The position numbers were made by a program, and so were the translations under genes. The notes under the pieces were generated by a model. That model had not been told where the DNA came from, made no database searches, and worked only from the letters and a program-made list of their open reading frames with translations. Positions 25,256 to 38,713 of a DNA stretch of 64,000 nucleotides are shown one piece after another (the stretch's first letter is position 1; every line of letters starts with the position of its first letter). Origin of the DNA: Dirofilaria immitis (lineage: Eukaryota; Nematoda; Chromadorea; Rhabditida; Onchocercidae); NCBI GenBank assembly GCA_024305405.1, contig JAKNDB010000110.1, positions 3,906,001-3,970,000 of the forward strand, written 5' to 3'.

Positions 25256-28200
25256 TAATTTAAGTATCAAGTATAAGTTTTCATTTAAATTGTGTATTTA
25301 ATTAATTGATATATTAAATATTGAGTATAATGTTGTTTTTATTCTCATGCTTAAATCTTCGCTCAATATTATTATACCATTAAATCCGATTTGTTTTAAA
25401 CAAATTTGAAATGTTCGTTCATTATATTGCTTTTTTTTTCAATTAGAAAAGTTGAAAATATGTAACTGATTTCTTTTATGAATGAAATCTGCATTAAATC
25501 ACAATTGTTTCTTATTTCTTATCATATTAAGATTATCAAAATCGTTGGACGATTGATTATATATGATAAGAAACAAAATAAAGATAAAATTTGAAAGAGA
25601 AAACAAGTCCGATGATGCATTTAGTTGAGAAATATCTTCAAACTAAAAATATTATTGAAAGAAAGGAAATCTGTGGCATCCTTTCACCACACAAATTTAT
25701 CAACAGTTGCTGAAGTATATGCTACAGTTAATCTTTTCAACCTTTTGGATCAATTGATAAACGATAAATTATTTCTTGAATATAATGAAGTTATTATTGT
25801 AATTTCGTCACTGCTAACCATTGTGTTCTTTTTTTTTTTTTAACTTTAGAAATTGAAAAAGGAAGTTGTTATTTTATTGCAAATTTATTATTGTTAAGTT
25901 TCTGCAAATTATTCTTTCAAAACACCAATTTTAAATTTATTCCAAAATATTTGCTTTATCAAATAAACGGAATGATTACTTGATAAGAAAGCAATAAAAA
26001 AAAAAGAAAAAACGCAAGAAGTTGCAGAACGGATCTAATGCAACAATGAATGATAAGTAATAAAAAGTTTGTAACGGATCAATGGATGAAGCCGATATCA
26101 GTGAGTGCTCTCTTCAGGGAGTTGTAGGAGGTTTAAGGCCTGGTTATATGTGCTCTAAAATGTTGTTTTCACTCATGGTGTTCAGGCTAATAGGCAAAGA
26201 AAAAGGGTTGGATGAATTTAAGGCCTGACAACATATGTCTTTTACTCTTTCACAGGAATAAGAGCATAATATAGAACGTTAGATAAAGAAGAAACTTGAA
26301 AAGAAATGAAGAAACTGTTGGGAAGGTTCTTTCTCTTCTGGCCAATTTGATTTTTTTTTTCCTGGCTAAAAGAGGAGTGAAAGAAAGGAAAAGCCTGGAC
26401 AATTATGCGGATAGGCAACAGCAGAAAATTCGTAGATTTTCTTTGATACTAGACATCAAGTGTTGTCAAGATTTTTAGGACAATTTCAGAATGAAGAATG
26501 GGGAATGCAATAAAGAAGAACGGCTAAATGTCAGGAACATGTGGCTTACTGCCAAATAATTTAAGGGAAAAGGAAGATAAAAATTGAAAAGTGAAAGATT
26601 GACCGCCTCATTATAATTTATAGTAACTAATTAGTCAGAACGAATGCCCCAAACCTTGCTTAGATCTTAAGTTAATTTCAAAATATTAAACCTGAAAGAA
26701 TTTATCATTGTATTATTTAATTTGCCAGATACAAAACACAAATTACAAGTATATCATGCTCATACAAGCATATAAAAATATATGCGATATATTTGTTCAA
26801 AATTAATATTGTTCACAAATTCGAATGCAAATGATCCCAACAAGATATTAATTAAAATTTATCCAAAATTCATTTTTAACAAATATCATTTGCATCTATC
26901 CATCATGTTACACATAATATTTTAGATTATGAATAATTTACGGAAAATTTACGTAATTCAAGTCATTAAATTTAATGCTAGAAGAATAAGGTTGCAGTTT
27001 TCTAGTATAGTTATACATATACACTAAATTTTGTTTTATTTATTTTAACTCTGTTAATTATGATGAAGCTTTAAATTTTAAAAAATCAAACAACCGAATA
27101 AGCTGATTTAATTATCGATAAATTTCTTTACTAGAAAGGTTGATATAATTTGGTGAGAAATACAGGTAATATTAATGAGGTCGAGGACGATCTTTACATC
27201 AAACTATTGGTTGTATCAATTACGTCCATAGCCGAAATCTACGGCCATATAGCATAGCGGTTTATTCTAAGCGATTGTATGTAACATTTGCCGTTGTCCA
27301 TTTGACGTGTTTTTTTTTTTAACTTTTTAATTTCTTAAATTCCATTTGAATCACTTGCAAATTTCTATCTGCGAATTGCAAAAAAAAAAAATTTGTTTCT
27401 ATTTTCGAAGAATTGCGCTATTATTCCCAGTACTCTCGTCATTTTTCTTCTTTTTTTTTTTTTTTTCAAAGAAAATAACTGAAGAAAAAGTTTCACATTA
27501 GGGAATTAGGAGAAGAAAAATAATTCAACAATTCAAAAATATTTTAAAATTCATGAAGAAATTTTTAATTTTCCATTTGTTGTAATATTTGAATTTGCAG
27601 CATTTTTTTAATATTTATTTTGATTTTAATTCGATATGTTGTGATTCCAAAAAATTCTGATTTTATTCTTACACTTTTGATTATATATAAAATGCTTTGC
27701 AAAATTTTGTAAATTCAATCGAATATTCGATATGAAATTTGCATATCAAATTTCGTTGCCATCAGCATCACATTCCATTATCAATAAAGTAAAACAAATG
27801 GCAAGATAAAATCTTATTGTTATTATCCGACCTATGTTTATCCTTTTTATTGATTTCTTGTTTTTCGTAAAAGCTATATGATATCAATATCCTTCTTTGT
27901 TTTGAAAATATTACGTCACTTATTTCTTCGAATATAATTCGTTCCATCACTTTTAAAGATCCGGGCATAAATCAATCGCTTTTTCGCTTTTTTGTTTACA
28001 TCATTATTCTATCTTCCAATGTACACCATTCTCTTTTTTTTTTTTTTATTTTTTTGTCTCAGAATGTGAGAGAAGAAATTTGGAGCCAAGTGGAGTTTCT
28101 ATTCTTAAAATTCGTTGAACTAAGTGCTATCTATCCCAATTGAAAACAGGAAAACATTTCCCTAATTTCATCGTTCATAAAAAGCGTATCATAAAATAGC

Positions 28201-29334
28201 ATTTATTTATTTCATCGATTTATTCTGTCTGTTTGCAAAGTACTATGAATGAATGGAATGCGACAAGCAGTGCAGTCAGCAATCGGAATAGCTACTGAAT
28301 TCGTTGTCAATGATTCTGAAGAATACGATTATTGATCAATAGGATGTAGGATATGAAGATTTCATACTCGTTGAAGTTTCACTTCTCTTATTTGCTCATT
28401 CATCTCTCTCTTTGTCACCTCTTATCCCACTTTTCTATTTGTACATTTAAGTGACTCAGAATTTTTTTTTACATAATTTTTACATAGATTTGACATATAT
28501 TTGAAATATCTCACTGCTATGGAAATATTCAAATTGAATGAAATAATAAGCTCTAATATTCTATGTGTGAAATTAAAAGAAATTTGTTGAAATTAATTTA
28601 AAATTTGTTATTTTTTTTAATGCAGTAAAGTTGCAAACTATTTTTTTATACTCTTTCATAAATATATTTATTTTATTCTATATTTCGTTTTTATTCCTTC
28701 TCGAACCAAATCCAAAGAATATTAATTTTACGTTTAAGATAACTACTGATATAATATCTTATACTATTGTACCATATAGGTTATTAACATTATATCTTTG
28801 TATAGATGATGTTTAGAAATAAGAAGTAATTGATTTCTTGAATCTTTGTTGCATATCTTTGAAGTTCACAAGTGAAAACATTAGAATAGTTATTTAGAAA
28901 ATCAATAAATGTTAACTAATTTATATGAAGGTACTATTAGAAATCGAAATATTTCCATTTTTCGTTGATGAAACAGGTTTATTCCACATTAATTGATTTT
29001 GATTAATTCCAAAGAACAATTAACAATAATTGTAATTGTGACAATGAAATAGTCCATACAGTTCGTTTAGTTTTTTGTCATTGCTATGATCCATTATGTA
29101 CTTAGATTGATATTTATCCAATGAAACAGTTCTGATATACTAAGGATTTAAAAATCAATAAAACTATCTTATTTTATAATCATTAATTCTAAATTAATAA
29201 GGTGATATCCCACGTCATCATTCGTTATGTCTATCGGCGTTATTATTAACCTCATTATATTCATTGTCACACTAATACTATAATTTAATTCTTTGTCACG
29301 ATGGACGATCATTTATAAAAACGTTTTCTGGGTT

Positions 29335-29460
29335 CCTCAGTATTCCTGTTATGTGATCCGTAAATGCCCGTGATAAATTCGGGATTCTGGGAATTTTTTT
29401 TTATTTTATCACATAATAGCTTGAACTGCTTTGAAACATAGAGGAAAATACCTCCTGAGG
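29335..29460. repeat. Imperfect inverted repeat
   Basis: CCTCAG at 29335-29340 and TTATGTGAT at 29349-29357 are mirrored by ATCACATAA at 29408-29416 and CCTGAGG at 29454-29460. The right arm has about 20 extra bases, so the fold would be bulged. It could be a small non-autonomous element remnant or a chance palindrome. Confidence 0.4.
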
Positions 29461-30322
29461 TGGAAAGTAACTGTTCGAGAGTTTAATTTATACTAATTTT
29501 GCCGCAATTTCATAGCCTGTGTAATTTTACTTATTTGCGAAGACTTCTAATCCAAAAAGATCTTGAATTACATTTGCTTTTAATAATCAAATTTTTATTT
29601 CTCATTTTCTTTGTTCGAAGTAAAAAAGAAGCAGTGAATTTTGACTTATCTGTAAATAATTTTATATAATTCTCCATTTACCATACTGATAAAACTCTGA
29701 TTTCATTTTTTTTTCTGGTAACTATTTTTAGATATCTGCTTTAATAAAAAATGTTAAAATATTTTCACAATGCATTCGAATCATCCATTCGATTTATGAA
29801 AAAATTTCTGTTTGGTTTTGCTAGAATTTTGTTTACAAGTTTCCTTTATTTACTAAAAATAATGTAAATGACCAGTTCTACATCTTTGATATTCGCATCT
29901 AACCAGTGGTTTAAAATATGTTTTTGATTCATCTAGATTTTAGGATAATATATTGTCGATGGGTTGCGATTCCTTTAGTACTTAACAAGCAGAAATTATC
30001 GGATGATCTGCTAGCTTCATTAATCGAATAGTTTGAATAACTGTAAGTAAATATATCTGAAGGTTTGAAATGCTGATCGTGCGTTTGCTATTCTATTTTC
30101 CAGAAAGCTCTATCTTTTCCATTCAACATTCGTAAAGAATTATATATTCATCGGCGGATTTTTGTGATAGAATTTATGTTGATTTGCGCTAAATATCCGA
30201 AAAATGTTTCTTATGCTTTAAATGTAAATTTGATAGGATTTCGATCAAATTGACTATATTCTTCGATGTCGCAACTATATTTATTTGCGTAGCATCTGTG
30301 GATACGATCGTTGCTTACAATC

Positions 30323-33300
30323 ATGTTCGATATTAAGAGGTACTGTTAATATTAGAATTATTTTTATGCTAATTACTATTAACATATTAACCGGAGACAT
30401 ATTATAATGGATTATTCGAAAAAGATGTGAGTGTACATCGAATCTGTCAAGAACGATTCACACTGCTAATTATAAAAGGATTTCGGTAATTTCAACTTCT
30501 TTTCTGTTTGAAGATTTGTAACTCAGTAATAAATATATTTTCGTTTTTTTGATAATATTTGGCAACTAAAAATGTTCCATAAATAAATTCTATTTCTCTT
30601 TTATTTTAATAAGTCCTCTAAACATTAAAAATATCAGATTTTAAAAGTGGCTAGAAAGATCGCCTTTGTGTATTGAAAAGTACGTTGACAATGAGATAAT
30701 TAATTGCTCGGAGAAAGGAGCTCTTATTTAATTATGTAGTTGATATTCTTTGAATAGAAAATAACTCTTTTAAACCATCTTTAATTTCAGATTAAAAGTG
30801 GTTTAAAACCTTTCTAGAGTTTCTTTGTATGAGAGACTTCTGTGCTCCTACATCAGCCTTCTACGATAATTATGTTTCTTTTGAAATAAAAATATGTGAT
30901 AACTTATTAATTGCCGGAAACTTTTTCCTGTTTCATACTGGTTTTAACGACAACAATAGAATCCACATATTATTTAATGGGTATTTTAAGAGAAACGTGG
31001 CTTTTGTGGAAGGGCTGATTTTGAGTAAAGAATGCTTATTCAGCAGAAAAGTTTCTGATACTTGATACTTTAGGCTGAGGTATGAGTATTAGTTGTAATC
31101 AGTCATAAAGATAAATCAGTTTTGAATGATATATAGTGTTGTTTAATATCATGATCATAATTTTCAATCATTTATTGAAAAATTCAGATTTCATTTTTCT
31201 ATCTGTTTATTTGCTCAATTTGTTTCTTCATTATGTCGAGAAAGTTTTATTTTTGATTCGATACAAATTTTGTTCGATTTATTCACTTTGCAGCTAAAGT
31301 TTTCAAAATTATTTTATTGCTTAATTGATTTCAAAAAAAAAAACCAAAGAATTTTTGTTCTCTTCCCTTTTTTCCCGTTTAAATTCCTATCTTTCATCAA
31401 TTCTCACAAATCTTACAATATTTATTACTCTTTATTTTAAATTTTTCATTTCAATTAAAAAAAAAACTACTACCGCTTAAATAGTAATTAAATCAACTTA
31501 TTGTGATATTAAAACCGAAAGAAAACAACTAGTTGCATTCGTACGAAAATTTTATCATATTTAGGTTTGATATTTATCGAAAAGTACCACGTGATTTAAC
31601 GCAGCCAACAACAATTGGTGCGGTAATATCGGTTGTTTGCATATCATTCATATTATTTATGGTAATCAATGACTTGCTCAGCTTCCTTACATTAGAAGTG
31701 TATGCTTCGTTAATTATATTTGCATAAATCAAAAATTAAAGTTGACATTGAATTTAATTATGAATCTAAGCCTGTTATCCATTTAGCAATTGACTTATGG
31801 TATAAATAATCTTTCTATTACTGCGATAGCATTGCGAACTTTGAACTTTTCGGATGATTCGTTCTATTTGATGCATTCATTAATTTTCTCCATATTAAAT
31901 GATGCTATTTGATCATATATACATAATATATCGTAGAACTTAATGATATAAATAATCTTCCTATCATAATAATCTTTTACTCTCAAACTATGTAATTATT
32001 ACAACAAAAGTGTTATTTTCTTTCTGATTTCTCAATTTCTATTTTAGCAATATTTTATGGATCGTAATTTTCTATATAATTTCCTTCATTTTATTCCCTT
32101 TTTATAGCTATTTGAAAATATTGTAGTTGAACTGCAGAATTTTGAAAAAATTTGATCTAAACTTTACAAAAATTACCGAAATTATTTTGTTACAGCCGAT
32201 CGGAACTATTTGTGGATGATCCCGGTCGAGAAGGTCGGATCGAAGTACAACTAAATATTTCGCTCCCATATTTGCCTTGTTATTGTAAGTCATTATTCAG
32301 TTCTACTTTTTTATGTAAAAGAAATTAATTGATTTTCTTTTAGCCATTCAAAAATTTCATTCGATTACCGAGTATCATTACTTCTTCAGGTTTCTCAGCT
32401 TGAAATTTTTAATAAATTTAAAACTTCAGATATAGGAGTTGATATACAAGATGATAATGGAAGACATGAAGTTGGTTTTGTCCATAATACCGAAAAAATA
32501 CCAATTGGTAACGGGGCTGTAGATTCGAAGGCAAAATTGAAATTAGCAAGGTACAGTATTAAATTGCACAATTTAATGGATACCTGTTGAATTGAATTCA
32601 TGCGACAAAATTAGTGCCAAAAAATTTGTTTAAAAATAATGCTGTGAAAATATGATGTTAGTTCGAATTTGTCTTAAATTATGCCAATTTTATTTTGGAA
32701 TGAACTTTGGCAGATTTTATGCTAAAGTGATTGAGTGAATAGATAAATAAAATGGCAGTTAATTTATTTCTATTTGACAGGTACCAGGAAATTTCCATAT
32801 AAGTACCCATGCAGCTGATAAACAACCTGAAACATACGACATGCGACATACAATACATTCAGTCATTTTTGGTGACGATATCACTGTTGGTTTTCTTTTA
32901 TGATTGAACTGTTTTTTCCTTAAATTGACTCTGAATGAAATTTAACATTTCTGAGATAAAGCAAAAATGAAATGAATTAGAATGAATCATATCATTTATC
33001 TTTCTAATTACTATCAAAAGTGATATAGGAAAGATCAGAGAATATTTACACGTACATAGAATAAAGTAAATGGAAACTTTGTATGTGTCTCAAAAATATT
33101 TTACATTATTTTGCGTTTCAAATTTCATTAGAAATATGATACGGAATATGCTGTAGAATGTCATATGCAAATAATCGAATGGCTTGCAGGAAATATCTCA
33201 AATATTCGGAAGCTTTAATCCATTAAAAGATCGTGAAGCTCTTCAAACGGACGGAACTTTTACCCATGATTACATTCTGAAGGTAATTCGCATGTAAATT

Positions 33301-34217
33301 TATGATGATTCACGTGGAAGGTACTACGTTGGAGACTAGAATGTTTGAATATTTTCTTCGATTATTACTTTTGTTGTCTTGATTTATTAAACGCTCGTAT
33401 CGCTGGATGTAAACGCTCGTATTGCTGGATGGATATTTGAGCTTTTAAAATAGTTTTATTTATAAACAGTCTTTTTCCCTTTTTTAAACTTATTACTTCT
33501 ATTAATTAGCTCATTTCCAGTATTCAGTTAACATAATATAATCGTTTTAAATTTCTCAGACGTTGAATTTGATGCAACAAATTATGATTGGAATTCTGAA
33601 TTCTTTCCTTCTTGTTATTTCAAAAATGACTTACAGATCGTGCCATCAGTATATGTAGATATTAATGGAAATACGAAATACAGCTACCAATATACCTATG
33701 CACATAAAGAATATGTTACATATCATCATTCCGGTAAATTAATGCCTGCTTTATGGTTCCGATACGAATTGCAACCGATTACCGTTAAATATACTGAAAG
33801 ACGACAACCATTCTATACATTTATCACTTCCGTATGTTCTTTTATCTGTTTACATGATGGCGTCGAGAGAAACATTCTGCTTGATGAAGGGACATTTGTC
33901 TTTGTAGTCAAAATTTCTGATATTTTGCTTTCATTCGAAACCAACTTGAATGGTTTATATTACCAACTATTCCAAAAATTCTTTTTGGACGAATTGTCAG
34001 GAGCTAAATATATTACTATTAATTTTATTCCACTGTATAATTTCTAATTATCAGGGCTAAATATCATATTATCTAATATTTTTAGATAATATATGAATAG
34101 AAATTTCAGATTTGTGCTGTAGTTGGTGGTACATTTACAGTTGCAGGTATCATTGATTCATCGTTATTTTCATTAACCGAATTGTATCGGAAACATGAAA
34201 TGGGAAAATTGGGTTAA
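30323..34217 (+). CDS. ERGIC1 (ERGIC-32) early secretory pathway protein, 8 exons
   Basis: Membrane protein of the ER-Golgi intermediate compartment; the family (ERGIC1/ERGIC2/ERGIC3) cycles between ER and Golgi in cargo transport. Exons: 30323-30339, 31565-31699, 32196-32284, 32430-32550, 32781-32885, 33190-33282, 33637-33831, 34110-34217. With one repair they give 287 residues, close to the 290 of the human protein. Exon 1 is only 17 bases (MFDIKR) and joins in phase to FDIYRKVPRDLTQPT. Next come TM1 (IGAVISVVCISFILFMV), the lumenal domain (LFVDDPGREGRIEVQLNISL, GRHEVGFVHN, VPGNFHISTHAAD) and YSYQYTYAHKEYVTYHHSGK, then PITVKYTERRQP, and TM2 (GGTFTVAGIIDSSLF) with a Lys-containing tail. In exon 4 the GGGG run at 32513-32516 is one base short: as read the frame gives ...GAVDSKA, while an extra G gives CRFEGKIEISK followed in phase by VPGNF. 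Exon 5 ends at a GTTGGT donor. The family assignment is secure. Confidence 0.95.
33388..33431. repeat. 22-base tandem duplication in ERGIC1 intron 6
   Basis: Two copies of TAAACGCTCGTAT-C/T-GCTGGATG lie head to tail and differ at a single base. They are intronic, between ERGIC1 exons 6 and 7 (33283-33636). Confidence 0.92.
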
Positions 34218-34406
34218 TTTTTGCATTATTTTTATTTATTCATTTCCATTTTTTTATTCTGTTTTTTCTTATTTTTTTAATGCAGAATTTTTCAATCAGT
34301 GATTGGAAGCAGCCAAATTGTTGATTTTATGATCAAAAATTTTAAAGAATTTTTGAGATTTATAGGATAAAAGTTGTTTACTTTTCTAATTTAAGATATT
34401 GCTGTA

Positions 34407-34412
34407 AATAAA
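34407..34412 (+). terminator. Putative polyadenylation signal of ERGIC1
   Basis: AATAAA occurs about 190 bases after the ERGIC1 stop codon (34215-34217). It is the canonical hexamer, but the motif is common by chance in this AT-rich sequence. Confidence 0.4.
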
Positions 34413-37400
34413 GATAGACTTTATATAACCAAATTACATTGTATGCAAAATGATACATTTCTATTCCGAGACTTGATATGTTGCCTCTGAGTGGGATGAA
34501 CATTATTTAATGGCATCATATCGTTTAGTCCTAGACTTCCGTATTCTCTTTGCAATTCCAATTGTTTGTTGCTATTGACTTATTCTAAATCCATCGTCAA
34601 GAAGTTTAATGGACCCAAAAATTTTCCTGGAATTTATTATATTCTTTACTGTAGGCTCCCGATTTCAATTCTTTGTTATGATTTGATTTTGTTTTTTTAA
34701 TTATGATACATCATCTTAGTTATATTCCTTGCCTTTTTGCTTGGATATAACAATTTATCAGGGTCAAATATTCAAAAATTTATAAATTTTTTGAAACTAT
34801 CAATACATTTAACAATTATATCTGAACATGTTTTTTTAGGAACATTCAATTTCGTTAAATGATAGGTTGATTTTTAACTCTTTGTTTGCCTTGTATGTTT
34901 AAAATAGAATGTGGTATTATTTTTGCAAAGGTTTATTCTCATGTTTTGCACATTTATGATAAATAAAGCGGTAGAAAAGAATTTTGTGTTTTCATGCAAA
35001 CTTTAAACCAATAAATGAAAATAGCGATAATTGCGCATGGAAGTCATCATTTTCAATCAGAGAGAAAGAAATTTTAAATTACAAAATTTTAGGACTTTCT
35101 CATTCAAAATATTCCTTAATTAATAAGCAACATTTAAAAGTATATAAGTGGAATGATCTTGAATTTCTTTATTTTCAGTATGGATTTATAATCAAACTTC
35201 GTGGCTAAAATTTTGTCACTCATTTAGGAAAAATGTTCAGAATGCGGAGAATACATTATTATTCGGTGACATTTTATATTCATTCATATCCTCCCACAAA
35301 TTACATTCTCCGGATAACTTCATCAACAATCCTTTTAATCATGAATGAATAAAAGTGCAGTTTAAGAATAAACTTTACTTTTCAACTTCACTTTCATTAT
35401 TCTACGATATTCGAAGAGTTTCTATTTTTTTTCTTATTGTGAATGTTATGAGGAGAAGGCAAAAAGAAATCATATGAATCGATTTAAACCGTTCAATTCT
35501 GTATAGATGAAAATTTGAAGTAATAAAAATATTGGCAATGCACTTCTTAGAAGTATTTAGTAAATAAGTAAATCATTAAGCTAACAGTAAATTAACCATC
35601 ATTAATTATTTCATTAGTAATTAAACTTGAATAACGAAATCAGGCAACTTTTTCGCTAATATGCTAATCCATCAAGTTTGTTGAAGCATATCGTCCATTT
35701 CTCTTTCATTTCCTTCCACTTCCTCTTTCTTGCATTGTTTGTAGTTTACTCATACATTAGGAAACTTTTTGTTTATTATTTTTGCTCTTGCCATTCTCTT
35801 CTTATTAAATCATTTATGACATTCCCAATTGTTATACTGTTCGATATCTTGTCTCTTTTTTCATCTATTTACCTCTCTTTCATTTTATCTCTTTCTGATT
35901 CATTGATAAATCATAACTGCTATAACTAAATAATTTTAAATATTTTTCAAAGCCGTATATTAATTTTGATTACTAAAACTGACTCATCTTACATGAAGTT
36001 TTATATACCAATAACACATTTCGTAGAACATGTTTTATAGAAGATCGATATCAGTAAAAAGTATTCTGAAATTCAATTCCATATGTTTATTCGTGATGCC
36101 TTCCATTACTTGTAACGTTTGCGTTAACCTTTAAAACTTGATAATAAATATCTTGATTAAGTGAAAAATTATTAATCGAATCCTATCTACCGTAATGTTG
36201 TTTATTTTTCTTATAAGAAAATGTTTTCCTAAATAACAAAGATATATTTTCTAATTTCATAATAGTCACAATTCAAGATTATTGGCTTTCAAATCAATAT
36301 TAACATTTCCTCTCGGACCATGCAAAATATGTAAACATATATACATTTGTAAAGGGTAGAAATGTCAAAACCAAAAAAAAAAATTGACAAGAAAGTAAAG
36401 TAAGAGGAAAGAGAACCAAGTGAAAGATATCCGCAAGCGAAAGACTTTGATTTAATTTGCTTGATAATTTGATCGAAATTTGCCAACTAAAAAGCTCGGA
36501 GTGTAAACTTTAATCTATCTAACATCTTTTTTTCTTCAATTCTAGCAAAGTCTCGATTTCCCACGAAGTCTTACTTCTCCAAGTTCAATCGAGAATGATT
36601 TCTTAGATATTGTTTTGAGAAGTATTATTTATTCGAATTGTGCCATATTTTTCGCTTAAATAATTATTCTCATAACATATCACTTAAATATTCACTGTTA
36701 CATGAAACTAATAGCTGCTGGAAGTTTCCGAGCTTTGCATGAATACGATATCGAGACTGATTGAATAATGAAAATCTTGCCACCACCATTGGAGCAGTTC
36801 CGTACTAACATTATAGGACTTTCGAAGTCCTAATACCAACATATCCGACTTATAACCACTACAGATAGGTAAACATTAGTCTGACTGTTCTTTTGAATGA
36901 TTTCTAAAAACTTTTTAACATCTGCTTAAGACTTTATATTATATATTATTACTGAAGTGTTAAATCAAAAGAATTAACTTTGACACAAGATCTTGGGTTG
37001 TTTGTGGGATAAGCTAGAAATAGAGTTAATTAATTTACTATAATCACAAATTAGTATATTCTTTTGATATTTGATGTTCATGAAAGTTAGTACAACCTAT
37101 TTGGTATTTTTTTTTTTAATTACGTCAGTGTGAAAGGTATTCAAATTCTGCAAGATCGAAACCATATTTTGCATATACTGCTAATAGTGGATTGATGTAG
37201 AACATATAAAATATTTTTAAAAAGTTAGGAATTATGTAAGATATTGCTTACTGCAATTCCTTTGGGGTCATCCAATAACATTTTCCCTGCATCTATTAAT
37301 TTTTTTTTTTTTCGTTCATTTATGAGAATTGAACTCTGTTGAAATTCATAGTTAAAAAGAAATGCGCCAATATCCTTATTCATAACTCAATTGGAATAAT

Positions 37401-37629
37401 GTTAGAAAACCTATTAATTTTTACCCATCCTTCTAACCAATCTTATCATATAAAATATTCTTTTATTAAAATTTCAATGTTCAAATCGTATAGAATATTC
37501 CAACATCAAAACAAATATTTTGAAAGACATTTAAATATCTGCAAAACATATTAATTGCTTAATTCCTTAAAGATCAATCAATAGATTGTTCGTTTCTAAG
37601 TATTATTTTCGTTTACAAAGATTAATTTA

Positions 37630-37672
37630 ATATATCTATATCTATATATATAGATATAGATATATAGATATT
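37630..37672. repeat. TA-rich near-palindrome
   Basis: Repeated TATCTA units are followed by their mirror TAGATA units around a central TATATATA, so the strand can fold back on itself. This is simple-sequence DNA with no evident function. Confidence 0.6.
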
Positions 37673-38647
37673 AATATTCGCCATTTTGTAAAGAAAGAAA
37701 AAGAGTGAAACGAATTATTAATTACATCAAAATAATAATTTTGATTTTGACTCGATCCATAGAGCATAACAACTATTAGAAAAAATGTGCCTTTCCTTTT
37801 TTTTTTTTTTTTTTTTAATTTCCTGCCGAAGTTCATAAATGTTTTTCCTATTTCTCGAAATTTAAAGCAAAATGAACTGAAGCAGATGCTTTAAATAAAT
37901 AATTCGTATTTTTTTTTTTTTGAAAAATGTATTGTAAAATAAAAAATATGAAAAGGAAAAACAAACAGAGGCACTTTGTGCATTTTCACATATTTTGGTT
38001 TGTCTTAAAGTTTTCCTAAACTCAAAGCGAACTCCAAAATGAAAGTTTTCTGATTTTTATTTTGAAGTTTAAGTTTCGCAAAAATTGATGAAATGCTTTT
38101 TTCTGGCTTAAATATCCTGCAAAAATTATGTGAAAAGAAATAATTGTTATTTATCGAGCTAAAAGAAAACAAAAGATTGAGGAACGAAAAAAGGTGATAC
38201 AATTGGAAAAAGAAACTTTGAATACTAAATATTGAAATGAGCAAATCAGTTGGTGTCGAAATGTTTTCAAAAAATTCGAAAAATCCTTTAAAATTGTAAA
38301 GATCATTTCGATTTATTTATGTTTACATTAAATCATTTGAAGTTAGAGAAGTAAATATTTCATAAAGTTAACCAAAGTACAGTGTTTGAAGTATTATCTT
38401 TTCCTATTGGTTTTTTCAGCAATCAAATGTTATGTCACGATTTATGCAGCAATAATTGACGAACTTAATAGTCTCATATCGAAATATTTTAATGTAATTG
38501 TAATGAAGGAAGCGGTCCTATTTCCGCTTTCTTCAATTGAATTTTCTAGTTCGGAAATGAGAGGGTTTAGATTCAACTAGTTTTATTTTTTCTATCGTTT
38601 CGTGATTTCGATCGCTTGACGGAAATTTGAAATGAATTTCGTTACAG

Positions 38648-38713
38648 AGACTTCGTTTTGGTAAGTTCAAACTAACGGAAGTGGCAGATGTAACTCGAAT
38701 TTCACATAAATTG
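38648..38713 (+). other. Candidate orphan exon (22 codons)
   Basis: A TTCGTTACAG acceptor is followed by 66 open bases (RLRFGKFKLTEVADVTRIS and three more codons) and a consensus GTAAGT donor after TTG. Base composition and residue mix look more coding than the surroundings. I cannot link it to a family or to a neighbouring gene. It might be an upstream alternative exon of unc-7, an exon of an unrecognised gene, or chance. Confidence 0.3.

Larger units (their letters stand above)
19225..30322. other. 11 kb gene-poor region between divergent genes
   Basis: This lies between the transporter 5' end and the first ERGIC1 exon, so it should hold both promoters. I find no exon set that I can assign to a family. 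It contains poly-A and poly-T tracts, an AAT microsatellite at 25177-25254, a 36-base tandem duplication at 24539-24610, an imperfect inverted repeat at 29335-29460, and a somewhat GC-richer island at about 26095-26560. Open frames in it are short and look random. Confidence 0.6.

Noticed and set aside
27225..27260. 5S rRNA-like start (TCTACGGCCATA)
   Set aside because: Only about 12-15 bases resemble a 5S 5' end; the internal and 3' parts of a 5S gene do not follow.
28249..28335. 28-codon open frame starting MNGMRQAVQSAIGI
   Set aside because: It looks somewhat protein-like but is very short, with no splice sites, neighbours or family match.
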